Position numbers and translations under genes: made by a program
From: Undaria pinnatifida
Lineage: Eukaryota; Sar; Phaeophyceae; Laminariales; Alariaceae
Reading direction: 5' to 3'
Assembly: GCA_012845835.1 (NCBI GenBank)
Contig: JABAKD010000024.1
Span: forward strand, 8,087,103 to 8,151,102
DNA length: 64,000 nucleotides
Shown here: piece by piece, positions 34,002 through 45,381 of the stretch
How positions within the stretch are numbered: the stretch's first letter is position 1
How the letters are laid out: every line of letters starts with the position of its first letter
The notes under the pieces: model-generated
Database searches by the model: none
The model's input: the letters and a program-made list of their open reading frames with translations, nothing else
Told to the model about the DNA's origin: nothing

Positions 34002-36908
34002 ATGAAGACGTGTATTTTGTTACATGGCTTGCTTCTTGCTGTTTCGTCGGGGCTGGGGTGTAATGCTATGGCGGGATGGCGAAGCTCGGTTGCCGTCACG
34101 TCATTTAATTCAAATCGAACGTGAGCGAACCGATCATTGTCTTTGACCTGCATTTACCGTCCACCACCTGAAGACCCGCCGGGGGTATCATAGCATAGAC
34201 CTTTGTAGCGTGTTCCAGCATGCGGCCAGGCTTTAGGCATTCGTTCGTGTTGGGGGTTTGGGCGAGTGTGATTGTTTTTTTTGGCCAACGAAACATGTGT
34301 ACTTGTATCGTAATGGTGCGTCGGTACGTTACAGAGCACCGCGGTACCTTCTCATGTTCCAGGTGTCTGGTTTCACAGCAGTAGCACAGAAACAGGAATG
34401 CTGGCTCACAGGCCGATGTTCTTACTTGTTGAGAAATGGTGCGTTGTACACCATTAATAGTAGCTTCAGTATAATAATACGTTGCTCCCGGATTTCTTAT
34501 CTCGCTGTAATTATATGTCAGCGTGGGTTTCTCATTCTATTTTTTCTTTCCACAGCAGGTGTCCAGTACGTTGCCAATATAGACGAAAACTTAAGTACTA
34601 CCTGGTAAGTACCGTTTGATATCGATATGAATAACCCAACAGTCCTCACGTTTCTGCCCATAGTTGTATTATGGTTGGTATTTGACAGCAACACCGCTTT
34701 GCTCATGTTGGCAGGTATCGGCAGGGCGAGCAGCGGCCGTTGATGGGCTTTGTATCACGCCACGCGTCACCTCCAGCCGATGGGACGCGACTAAGGTTTG
34801 ATCCCCTGCAACCGTTCTTCTACAAATGTCAAACTTACTGTCGTAGTCAGCCTGTCGACACCATACTTGTATACCACCACCACCCTCGTCTCCCTCAGAT
34901 TCCTTGAACTTGGTCATGGCACGTGTCATACGAAGCTCGACGCGCGTACTGAGGTAGTCGTAGACCTTAGGTAGCGGGATAAAGCAGTACGAGTATAGGT
35001 GCTGCTTACTGCTTTCTGTAGTCCGTGAGCTTTGCATTACATTCGTTCGGCATCGCAACTTGACTTGATGGGAGTCGCAGCTTGCCTTGATGTAATATTT
35101 TGAGCGAATGCGAGTTTCTAGATAGACCCAATTCAAGTTGCCTGAAGCGTCCGCCGACCACCAATCCACACAAGTTGACGACGGTTACAAATAATGCTGT
35201 TGCGCCAGTTCTTAGAGACAGCTTAACTATATTTTGTGTTGAAACATGTTGCATGCTTTCACTGACAGGCCAGTAGCAGCTGCGGTTGCTCAATCTCCAT
35301 CGCATCTTGCAACGGGAAGGACGACATCGGGCGTGTTGGAGAACTGCATTGAGGCGTGCTTGAACACCTTGGGCTCGTTTGTGGGCGGGACCATCACTGG
35401 GTGAGAGACACGTGCTTTCTCATATGTACTCTATGAAAACTGGTTTACGGTACACCTGGTACTTGGTATACCGCTGTAGCTCTACTGCTGCGGTTATCCA
35501 TCGATTTCCTACACAAATGTCCTGCTTCGCTTTGCGAAAGTGCGTATGACCAGCACTATTACATAATGACCGATAATGATACCCTGGAAAACACGGCTGT
35601 AGCATTGACTGTTCGTGCTCACTCCGCCTCCCCACAATGCCCATTTCCATAGACGTTGAAAACGAATCGGGTCACCCACCTCACTTCGATAGCGCGCAAT
35701 TTCCTGGCCTGATATTGCGATGACGAATCTCTTAATCCTTGAGTGTAACGTCTACCCCCTCGGTCTTCCCCACCACCTGACCCGTGCACTCAGTTGTGTG
35801 ATAGGAGGATTCATGGGGGCAACGTTTGGTAGAGTACCGGATGTTGGCGTGCTGAAGAGCGTTCAGATGAAATCAGGACAGATGGGCGCAGATTGGGGAA
35901 AATTGACGGCCGCCTTCTCGGGGTTCACATCGGCGTCCACAGTCATTAGGGGAAGGTACGCTGCAGCTTCACGCGTATTGGGCCATTGGTTCATCCCGCC
36001 TTTTGTTTTGATCACAGCCTCAGACAAAGATGAACATTACCCCTGTCCCATTTTGTCCATTGTGGCTATTCATTCGAAATGTGATGAACAAAATCTAGTT
36101 TCCAATTGTGACCCCGCCATAAAATGGGGACTCCCTTTGAGTTACCTGAAGCGTACCCCGACCGCCAACGCGCACAAACTGACGACAGTCACAAATATCC
36201 TGCTGCGCGAGTTCCTAGCGGCAGCTCTACTGTCTTATAATAGCGCGGGGCTCACCTCTGGGTGCTATGATAGCTATAATATCAGTAGCAGCAGCTGTGC
36301 CAGTGGGGTTTGGACAAGAGACAAAGTGCCAGAAGGTTGATCCATGTAGCATTGCAGTCCAACTTCAATTGGCGCACATGACGCATGGTACGGTATGGAG
36401 CACGTAGTATTTATGAGGCCCCTCACTCTAGAGAGCTTAAGACGTAACTGTGAGATACATCGAGCGGGCATCCCGATGAAAATCCCAAGGCCTTGACGAG
36501 TAACGGATAGTGTTGATGTAACTGTAAAACTGTAGCGGTACTCCAACGATAGTGGCTAGTTTCTCAGTTTAGGAGGTCTATCTGGGAAAAACAACTTGGC
36601 CATAAAGTGCCACCCCTATCGTTTACAGCGCGCGTCACATGGGCTCCTATCCAAACTAACCTGGTGGATAACTTGCGTGCCGCGAATCTTTCGATGAATG
36701 CCCCACTCTTAACAGGAATGACAAGTGGGATCAAGTTGTTGGGGCGTGCGGTGCTGGGGCATTCTTGAACAGAGCCAAGGGCCCAAGCGGGATGGCGCAA
36801 GGGGCGGCGACATACGGGTTGTTCTCGCTAATATTCGCAGTTCAGAGCAAGGAAGATCCATTGGATGTTGTGGATATCCCCGTTGACGCGATTGCGCAGA
36901 AGAAGTAG
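34002..36908 (+). CDS. Tim17/Tim22/Tim23-family (PRAT) protein with N-terminal signal
   Basis: Exons with matching phases: 34002-34120, 35269-35400, 35794-35955 and 36716-36908, about 201 residues. The core has LENCIEACLNTLGSFVGG, then VIGGFMGATFGRVPDVGVLK, then GADWGKLTAAFSGFTSASTV, VIRGRNDKWDQVVGACGAGA and AAATYGLFSLIF-like helix: the four-helix PRAT pattern with 'G-x-x-x-G' helices and the 'R-x-x-D-x-W-N/D' loop, closest to Tim22-type proteins. PRAT proteins move proteins or small molecules across organelle inner membranes. The upstream exon encodes MKTCILLHGLLLAVSSGLGC, then Ser/Arg-rich sequence, which looks like a signal plus transit peptide and would place the protein in the complex plastid. 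The alternative start is an ATG at 35246, which gives a 169-residue protein without this leader and would suit mitochondria. The coding sequence of the core is secure; the choice of first exon is not. Confidence 0.82.
35160..35230 (-). repeat. Dispersed protein-like repeat (VTVVNLC), copy 2
   Basis: Minus strand reads LSLRTGATALFVTVVNLCGL, close to the plus-strand copy at 17735-17835. It lies in the first intron of the PRAT gene. A third copy is at 36150-36215 in the same gene's next intron. Confidence 0.55.
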
Positions 36909-36909
36909 T

Positions 36910-38640
36910 TCAATGTTTTTTTCTGTAAATGCTCAGATTTGAGTTACTACCCTTGCACGGGATTTCTGTCTGCTTTACCGTATTGTACCGCGTAATATTA
37001 TAGCGCGACAAGTTCCTCCGGATAACAATTTTGCGGGTTCGCCGGTACGTGTTCGGGCCGTAATTTGTATTTTGCGATTCGCCGGTGCGCTTTTCTGGGC
37101 AACAGCGTAAGGAAAGCAAGATATAATAGTGCTTTTCAGCAGCTTGACTAGCGCATTCTCGCTGATGTCCTTGCCTTTCGGTTGATGACGACATAGGGTG
37201 TGAAACTGGGTGTGTTTGTACTCTCGCATGCTGCTCCATCTCGTTCGCTGTGTAGTTCTAGCACCTGTTCGGGCAATGTTGCAGGCGCAGCCAGCACTCC
37301 CTGAATCGTTTATTGATGGGTACGACCTTTGTAAGACCGGCGCTGGTTCTCTGGAGAAAAACGGTGATAACATGCGTAGAGTTGCAGCGACTATTTTAGT
37401 TTTTTCGTCGTTCTACACTGAAGTATTACTCTACCTACAATATAAGATTACGAGTAACAAGTAACCCAATGACAACATGTGCAGGCTCATTGTTTCGGGG
37501 GCGCTAAGAAACTTGGATGAAGAATCAAGCTTGGCTGTGAGCGCTACATTGAATTTTTTATGTATGTTATATGTATGTGTAGTCTATGTTGTATGTAGCT
37601 GTCGCTTATGCTCAAGGTTGGCGGCACAATATGGATTCATTCTTGAAAGCCTGGGTCAGAGTACGAGTAGATGGTGTCGAACCCATGCTGTACTGCAGTA
37701 ACAGTAACAATAACGCGAGGATGGGAAAGGGCTGACGGTCAACGGACGAGCTCTTGATGCCTTCGTGATTTGACTGATTCAACGAAAGACCCCCAAAACC
37801 AGCGATTTTCTTCAACGAACGTTTCAATGCTCGAGACGAGGAAATATGGTATGATATTTGAAAAATATATCTTCACGTGTTTCTTGCTTTCGAAGGGACT
37901 ATTGAACGATGACGTCGGGGTGGCAAGGGGCACCGTATTTCAGGAGATACGGCCGGGAGCTGGTTTCAAAACCAGCGATTCCGTTCAAGAAAAGTTTGGG
38001 GGGCTACCGTAGAACGATTCATTTGAAGGTCGGGTTGGTTTCTTGCTTCGCGGAGATGCCCCCAAATTCCACGTAAACTGCGGAAATGCCTTATATATCT
38101 GTTATTGTGCCGTTGTGCATGCAGTGTCGTTGCTGCTCTTCTTCTCGTTGGCACGTTGTCATGCTGCTACACATGCGTTCCTACCAACAACCCTGACCCT
38201 TAACCAGCACACTTGGCATTGCATGGCAAAATCTCCTTACTGGTACAGTTTATCTTTGCTTTAGGATAGATTGCTGTGTCACTGCTGTGTTGGATGATGT
38301 GGACAGGTGGAAACACACCACGAAAAAGAATACCACCGGCGAGGCGCACCTAACTATTACAAAGTACAGCGTGAGGGAAAGGGAAGGCGGTCCAGTCAGT
38401 CACCCCCCTCAATGGTAACGTGAAGAGTAAGTCAAGGCGATGCGTATGCTGCGTGCTGCGCTGGTGGATGATGGACCAGGATCGGCGGATCTTTACTTCG
38501 GATATGAGGCTCAAAAGGTCCATACATAAAAACGCCTCCACAAATTATGGAACTCCCGGGACGCCAAGGACCCAAAATCATAATCACCTTCTCCGTCTTC
38601 GGCTCTCAGCTCTCGGCTCCTCAGTCTTGTTGAACTGATG
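36910..38640. other. Intergenic stretch, no gene recognised
   Basis: Short open frames on both strands lack splice or family support. A 'CGCCGGT(A/G)CG' word and a 'CAAAACCAGCGATT' word each occur twice (37030-37095 and 37790-37985). Confidence 0.4.
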
Positions 38641-38645
38641 GGCAG

Positions 38646-41247
38646 ATGAAGCTGTTACTTATGTGCTCGGCTGCAGCTTTAGCTGCTTTATCGGTGCACT
38701 CCAGTGAAGCGTTCGTACACTCGCCATGTGTCAATCACTTCCGACAGGCAAGGGCAAGGTGAGTCACAAACATGATACTCGTACTGTTTCCGACTTGTTT
38801 AGTCATCGTCGCACGATCTAAGCGCAGCCTCCAAACATCAAATTGGCCCCGGGTATACACGAAGTAGCGCCGGCAGGGCCCACCAAGCACCCTGATCCCA
38901 CGCCCAAGCACCCTGATCCCACGCGGACCAAAATCCAGGGTCGGCCGCAGCAGGTTGAGTGTCGGCCCCAGCCAGAAAAACGTCGAACAAGCTATTGTTT
39001 ATTGTTGCAGGTGAGGACTCGTATGAGTGTGGTATGTTTGGCTCATTCCGCGGACACGCCGCCGAAGGCTGTGCTTTGAGAATGGCCAACGACAGGTAGC
39101 AGTACATGAACAGGCGCTGCGGTCCTTGGCTCGTAGCCACTACAGCAGTATGGTAATCCCTAGGTTTGCTCGAAGTATGTTGGTCTTCTCGCCCTATGCG
39201 CTATGACGGGGCAATTGAGGCCCCCCTTTAGCGCCGGTTGAGTAGGGCTGGTTGCCGGCTATAGTGCCTGTGAATTCGTTTGGCACAGACGGGAGCAACA
39301 CGTACAATAGTTGAAGTATTCGGAGTAGTGTCAGTAGTTGAAGTATTCCGAGTAGTGCCGGTCGTCGCTGTAGGGCCGGTATCACCGACTGGCACCCGCA
39401 TACCGGCACTATAGAGGGAACGCTACATGTAAGGCTTTTTCTTACCGGCATAGACCATACGTCCTTCTGCTCGTGATGAGTACGAGTACGAGTAAATACA
39501 TAACCAAAGCGGTTGTGGGTAACAGCCGTGGATAGACATTTCATAGATCAATTTATTCGCGCTGACCGAGAGCGAACTGGAAACCTTGAATTTTGTATTC
39601 TGTCTCGGCCTCAGACCGGGATCCGTTGAACCTCGATCTCGTATTGTGTAGTTGCTGTATAGGTGACACCTCCTCACAGACTTGGATGTCTGTTAATGTT
39701 CCCAAGGAGCGTGTGTTACCAGGTACCTGGTATGCGTTACCGCCTGCTACATGCCCACCCATGATCTATTGCTGTTGTCCTTGCATGAACTCATCACCGC
39801 CATAATCAAGTCCGTTGTGACAGGACAGGCTCCAGTCTCTCTGGAGTGGAAGAATACGTCAGGAGAAAGTAGAACAGAAGACAAATTCAATGCGCTTATC
39901 ATAACCGATCTATGTACTTGTCTGACCACGCCGTGCTGGACCACTGCTATGACCTTGACGTGTTGCAGTCGAGGGACAGCCACGTTGGACCGGAAACGGG
40001 TGCGGATGGGGCTAGCCAATGACATGGTGCCTGCGATCCGTACGCGATACGAAGGCAAGGAGGTGGAGCGAGTCATTGGCGCATGGAATGACGGGATGGC
40101 GGGGGAAGTAACCAGGAAAGAGTGGGAGGGAAAAGGTACTCAAGTGGCGGCCTCGTACATCCAAGATCTCTACGCGGAGCCATGGCACGACGTGGACCGT
40201 TACCCGTGGATGGCAACAATCGAGGCAAACGCTTCTGCTATTCGCGACGAATTGCGCCGCGTTTGTGCCGGGGAGGCTGCTGAAAAGGGTGCTGCGTGGG
40301 TAACCGCTGACGGAGACGACATGGAAGCGTACGGCCCTGGCTGGCAGAAACTAGTTTTGCAGGATCGTAGGTGGGATGCGGACGCGTGCCGCCTCTTCCC
40401 GACGACCTGCAAGATACTCAAGAATTGCGGAGCTCCATGTGTGCACACGTTTTTTGCGAGGCAGCGATCAAAATCGGGCATTCAGCCCCACACGGACAAC
40501 TCCAACTTTTTTGTTACCGCGCATTTTGGGCTGCAAGTACCTGGCGAGGACTGCTGGATAAAGGTCGGCGATGAAAAGCGGAAGTGGGTCGAGGAAAAAG
40601 CCTTGGTTTTTGACTCGAGTTTTGTGCATGAGACCAAGAATGACGCTACGTCCGATCGCATTGTTTTGCTGGTTCGATTTTGGCATCCTCAACTCACCGA
40701 GGTGGAGAGAAGTGCGCTGGATTTTATTTTCGATGCACTGGGTGATCCGTCCGTGTTAAATCAACGGATTGAGCCGGTGTTAGATCAACCGAACGAGCCA
40801 AATATAGATAAAACGAACGACCTAGGTTTAGAGCAACCGAGCGAGGCACTTTTAGATCAAACAAACGAGTTAATTTTAGATCAACTGGAAGAGCCAGTTT
40901 TAGATCAACCAATGGGGGCACCCGTTGAGGCTTCGAAGTCCACCGCTGAAGTACTAGGACTAGAATCCAGCGAGGCTGTGTCTATAACCCTTGACAATAG
41001 TAGGCCGCAAGGGTCTACTGTGGAGGACAGGCGGCGAGGGTCTATCGCTGCGGAACCTCTAGGAGCCGAGCAAGAAGCGGAACGGCTTGACGGGTTTTTG
41101 GCGGACCTCAAGTCCCAGGGGTTGCTTCCGGGTGCTGGTGGTAAAGACGATGTCTTGGCTCAAGCGCCCAAAAATAGAGGTGGCAGAAGAAAGGCGGCAA
41201 AAGCAAGAAAAAAAGCTTCCCGCATGGGAAAAAACAAGGGACGTTGA
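38646..41247 (+). CDS. Plastid-targeted aspartyl/asparaginyl beta-hydroxylase-like dioxygenase
   Basis: Two exons, 38646-38758 and 39969-41247, join in phase to about 463 residues. Exon 1 encodes a signal peptide, MKLLLMCSAAALAALSVHSS then EAFVHSP: an 'A-F' cleavage site followed by a basic stretch, the bipartite plastid signal of red-lineage algae. The catalytic domain (about residues 150-285) has SGIQPHTDNSNFFVTAHFGL, then ALVFDSSFVHET and SDRIVLLVRFWHP. His212 and His258 fit the iron ligands and Arg268 the 2-oxoglutarate ligand. Their spacing of 46 and 10 residues is that of human AspH as I recall it (His679, His725, Arg735). The family hydroxylates Asp/Asn side chains; the substrate here is unknown. 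After the domain come about five 10-12-residue repeats of 'L-D-Q-(P/T)-N-E' type (about 303-350) and a Lys/Arg-rich C-terminus. No TPR region is present, unlike animal AspH. The 1.2-kb intron holds repeats and a TACCAGGTACCTGGTA palindrome. Confidence 0.88.
39220..39420. repeat. Dispersed repeat with AGTGCCGGT words, copy 1
   Basis: Shares 'GAATTCGTTTGGCACA' / 'GAAATCGCTTGGCACA' and several 'AGTGCCGGT' words with 47060-47225. Lies in the intron of the hydroxylase gene. Confidence 0.6.
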
Positions 41248-41387
41248 CGATTGAAAGGCGGCAAAAGCAAGGGCCGTTGACCATTGGTGTAGGAATATAG
41301 GCAAAACAAGGATTGTTCACGATTGGTGAAAGAGTGTGTCAGGAGGGAATCTGGTGCTTTAATCCGTGTTTTCATCGTTTAACCTGT

Positions 41388-41510
41388 TTAGAGCTGCACC
41401 CACGTTTTTGGGGACAAAATACTTGGAGTTAGTGTGAGATATTTTTTGCAGTTCCGTGGTGTAGAATTGCACCGGCGTTTTTTTGAGCAAGCTACTTAGA
41501 GTTAGTGTAG
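41388..41510. repeat. Dispersed family 'TTTTTGGGGACAAA...TACTTGGAGTTAGTGTG', two tandem copies
   Basis: Reference copy of a family of about 65 bp. Here one full and one partial copy follow each other just downstream of the hydroxylase gene. Other copies: 23994-24060, 25445-25510, 31115-31170 (-), 52080-52130, 58120-58185, 58375-58435, 63089-63155 and 63780-63830 (-). Confidence 0.75.
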
Positions 41511-42126
41511 TGTTTTTGTTCCAATCGTGTCTAGTCAGCATGAAATAGCACAATGTATTTGCTATTTTTTTATCACCGGTCGGTCCGTAACCAATGCTGT
41601 CATGCCTTATGGAGGAGGAAACTGGTATTTACATTTCATTGTTAGCGCCTCGTGTGCAGACGATCACACTTTCAAGTTGTTAGTAAGTACTATCAAACGG
41701 GGCGCTGCGCAATCTTGTCTGTGAGAATAGGTATCATACTCAGTAATGCATGCTACGCTAGGGGTGTACGTCATTTGTCTGAGGGTCCTTATTTGAGGAG
41801 CTCTCTACATGCTAGTTATACTACATGTTATACTACATGTTATACTACATGTTATATGTTCTAGTCTATACCGACCGACAACATCAGAGAGCGACCCGAT
41901 GAACTATCCCATGACCTAGAAGGTAATACAATACCCCACGTACATGCCAATTACAGAACGGCATCATAAAACCTACACTAAATGGTGTTTACACGATGAT
42001 ATTGGACAGTTCCTCGCTGGAATTTGAGTCTTGCCGATAACACACCTTTTAGCCAAAAAATTAGGGCTGCGTACTGGTACATAATGTACTAGTCAGTGTC
42101 TATCCGTTGATTTGAGCCTGCCAGTA

Positions 42127-42596
42127 GAGAAAGAGAAAAGGTGCCCGCAGTTTTTTGATCGGTAATGTTGAACTAGAGAGGTGGATGTCAGCAGCATCAT
42201 CCACGGTCAAGTTGGAAGTTTTGAAATTTCCCGGAAAATATGTCATCGCCCCGGATGACGTCACCGGTCGACCAGGGATTTTTCACCAATCGTAAAACCC
42301 CTTTAAAAAAAAGTTGACCAATCAGAAAACTGCAGGCAACGTTTCTGTCTCTCTCAGAAAACTGCGGGCAGAAAGAGAAAAGGTGCCCGCAGTTTTCTGC
42401 CTGGTAATGTTGACCTGGAGAGGTGGATGTCAGCAGCATCATCCACGGTCAAGTTGGAAGTTTTTGAATTCCCCGGGACATATGTCGTCGCCCTTGATGA
42501 CGTCACGGGTCGACCAGGGATTTTTCACCAATCGTAAAATTCCATTTAAAAAAGTTAACCAATTAGAAAACTGCGGGCACCTTTTGTCTCTCTCTG
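42127..42596. mobile_element. Tandem pair of MITEs
   Basis: Copy 1 (about 42127-42356) and copy 2 (about 42371-42596) are some 90% alike. Each starts 'AGAAAAGGTGCCCGCAGTTT' and ends with the inverted complement 'AAACTGC(G/A)GGCA', preceded by 'TTGACCAAT' versus 'GGTAATGTTGA' at the start. The inner part includes GTCAGCAGCATCATCCACGG and CGACCAGGGATTTTTCACCA. No open frame is present. This is a non-autonomous TIR element duplicated in tandem beside the phosphodiesterase gene. Confidence 0.85.
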
Positions 42597-42798
42597 TTGC
42601 TGGTGGATCTTATATTACAGGTACGCCCAAAAAACACGCCATGTTTCATAACGGAAACCCATACAAAACGAGATCCGGGAGGAGAAAGGAGGGCTCACTT
42701 CGCTCTTCCCCAGTATAAGGCGCCTTACCAAAAGTGCTCCACCTACCGTAGCACGCCTTTTGAGAATAATCTACCAGGCATGATCTACTGGATACCCA

Positions 42799-45381
42799 TC
42801 ATGTTTGCTGGAGGTTGAAAGTGCCGACCAGTTTCCACTCCGACACCGTCCCTTTCGTGCACCAGACTTGAATGCAGTCAAGTTCGAACTCCTTGTTGAT
42901 GAGGTCGGGCTCAGTGTCCTGCCGGATGACTTCTCGGGTGGGCATCGGGAGGTCTCCGTAGAGTAGGGATACGTGCGGCATGTAATCGCTGCCGTCAGTG
43001 GGGTCTTGTCCAAACGCCACCCTGCGCAGCAGACACACGAGGATGAACCAGACACCAGAAGATGTGCATGATGGTTGATTGTTCGGCGTTCCTCATGGGG
43101 AGAAAACCGTGCGTGACGCGTGGCACGATGGGGGCGTAGGGGGTAGCACGTTTTGGCCAAAACATTTCTGATCGGCGGGGTTTCCTCGACCAACATACCA
43201 TGTACCCACTCCAGAGCGTCTGGAGCCTGTCCTGTAACCACGTACGTGATTATGTGAGTTAATGTGAGAACAACAGCATACACAACATCGTTGGAATGTC
43301 ATTGTGTTTTAGAACGTGATTCGTTTTTAACCACGAGGTTCGTTTTAAACCTCTTCGGTCATGATATGTGCACGACGGTTGGTTGTTCCGCGCCCGCATG
43401 GGTAGCAAAACGGCGAGAGGCATTTACCGCGGACACATACCACGGTAGGGGTGAATTTACATTTTTCGGAGGCTCCTCACTTTTTGAGAATCTGTAGTAT
43501 TAGTAATACTACAGTACTATAGTACTACTGTAATACCTCTACATCTCCCCACAAAACTGATTCTGATAAAAAATGAAAGCATCCCGATGAGCGATCCCAC
43601 AGCCCAGGTATCCAACGAATGGTAATGTAAAACACAAGTGGGGTGGGGTTCCAACGATGTTGGATACCGGTAGTTATTTAATCTTCAATAGTCCACTAGT
43701 CTAATAGTGTAATAGAGTAATTGGGGAGTCCCGTCAGACAGAAACAATTCAGTAAAAATATTGGACCAGGTAGGTACTGCCGCGCAACCCTATCGGAGCA
43801 TGCGTCTGTATCTCCATCGCCTCTCCATGGGTAGCATATGGCGTGGGGGTGCCATCGTTTTATCGTGCAGCGTGAGATAGCAACACGCTTGGGGACGCCT
43901 AATGCGAATATCAATGTGGCACACGGTTGAACTGTTTGGGTTAACCGTTTTATGACCCAGGTACAGCGACCTAGAAAGCGACAGTTGCGATCTTGTTAGC
44001 CTTCTAAAGCTCTCCTTCTGTTTCAGTTCAGACGCATTCCCTACTTCAGCATGCCTGGGCTGCTTCGTGTGGAAGATGCTGTAGTCGTCACTTTTGTTTT
44101 CAACACTGTTCCTCTCTGACTCGCAAAGAGATTTATCTAGACGCTGTATTTTACTGTTCTCCATCCCACACCACTCGAGGTGGGGCGCACAGGTAATACG
44201 GGTGCCAGACCTACATTGCAGTGCGAAGTAAAATGTGCAGAGTAGCACTGCCCATGCCACCCTCAAACGGTGAGGGTCTCTTTATTGATGGTGGAAATGC
44301 TGTAGCAGAGGCGCAACCTGGTGTAGAAGCATGACTATCTAATTATTAAATTGTTACATTGATAAGACATGCTAACAAAGCTGGCCCGGCAACGAACTCG
44401 TTCGCGGACAAAGTTGGCACGGCAGCGAAATCGTTTACGTAGGGGCGTCGTAACGATGTAGCAGAGGTTCAACCTGATGCACGAACATGACACTCCATAT
44501 CTTACACTGATGAGACATGTTAACAAAGCTGAACTGTTGATGAACTTGTTCGCAGAATAGGTGTGCGTACGCAGCCTGCCTTGTCTCGCACACGATTGGA
44601 GTGACACAGCAAACGAATCATGTATCTTACCTGGCGGCGTTGTGGGCATCGATAAGAGCCTTGTCTCGCGCGAGCAAGGCAAACACCTGCAAACGTTGGG
44701 GCAACACCGACAGCATAAACGAAGATTTGTGACCACAGAGCTTCTCTCTCTAGGGTGAGACATCGGCACGGACGCAGGGTGTGCTGAATGTCGATGGGTC
44801 GACACAACAAGTTCAAGTGAAGAACACTCACAAATGAATACAGACGGACATCTCGATGGAACGTGTGCTGTGTTAGTTGTGTACATGGTAGTTCCTCGGG
44901 TCATGTTTCGGATTGGGCATTGAGCGTGCATCAACCGTCATCTACGCATAGTGGACCAAGGCTGCAGTAGAGGAACCCCTTTTAGAGCCTCATCTCAGCG
45001 GCTCGGCCACTGGCAAGCGCAAGCGGCTTTTCGTACGGGGTATACATTCAGCTCAAGCGAGGAGCCTCCGAGATTTTAGGTGGACCCCCACCGTAATAAG
45101 CATGCGCCCGGTAACACGATACTCACGCTTTGGAAGTAGAGGTCTTTGCACGCGGTGCGCTCGACGCGTGCCGAGATTGCCCTCAATTCCGACGCCAAGC
45201 GCTCCGCTTTGGAGATAACCTCGGCCTCGCCCCCCTCCGGTTCCACTCCGGCAATGAGCGTCACGTGAGCCTCAAAGTTTAACGTTTTTTTCTCCGAGCT
45301 GAGACGACCGATGACACTTTGGAAGGTCGATCGTGCCGGTTCTCGAGGGACAAGCCACAAAGAGTGTCCTGCGCCGAACAA
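42799..45381 (-). CDS. Cyclic phosphodiesterase of the 2H phosphoesterase superfamily
   Basis: Three exons with matching phases: 45381-45127, 44686-44631 and 43021-42799, giving 177 residues, the usual length of plant-type CPDases (about 180). The start MFGAGHSLWLVPREPARSTF matches the family's 'H-S-x-W-x-x-P'. The two catalytic H-x-(T/S) motifs are present: FEAHVTLIAG (His39/Thr41) and YMPHVSLLYGDL (His120/Ser122). The middle exon adds VFALLARDKALIDAHNAA. Plant CPDase opens ADP-ribose 1'',2''-cyclic phosphate, a by-product of tRNA splicing, and 2',3'-cyclic nucleotides; the same activity is likely here. No targeting sequence is seen, so it is probably cytosolic. The introns contain one copy of the 'ACAGGACAGGCTCC' repeat (43190-43232, -). 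Confidence 0.92.
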
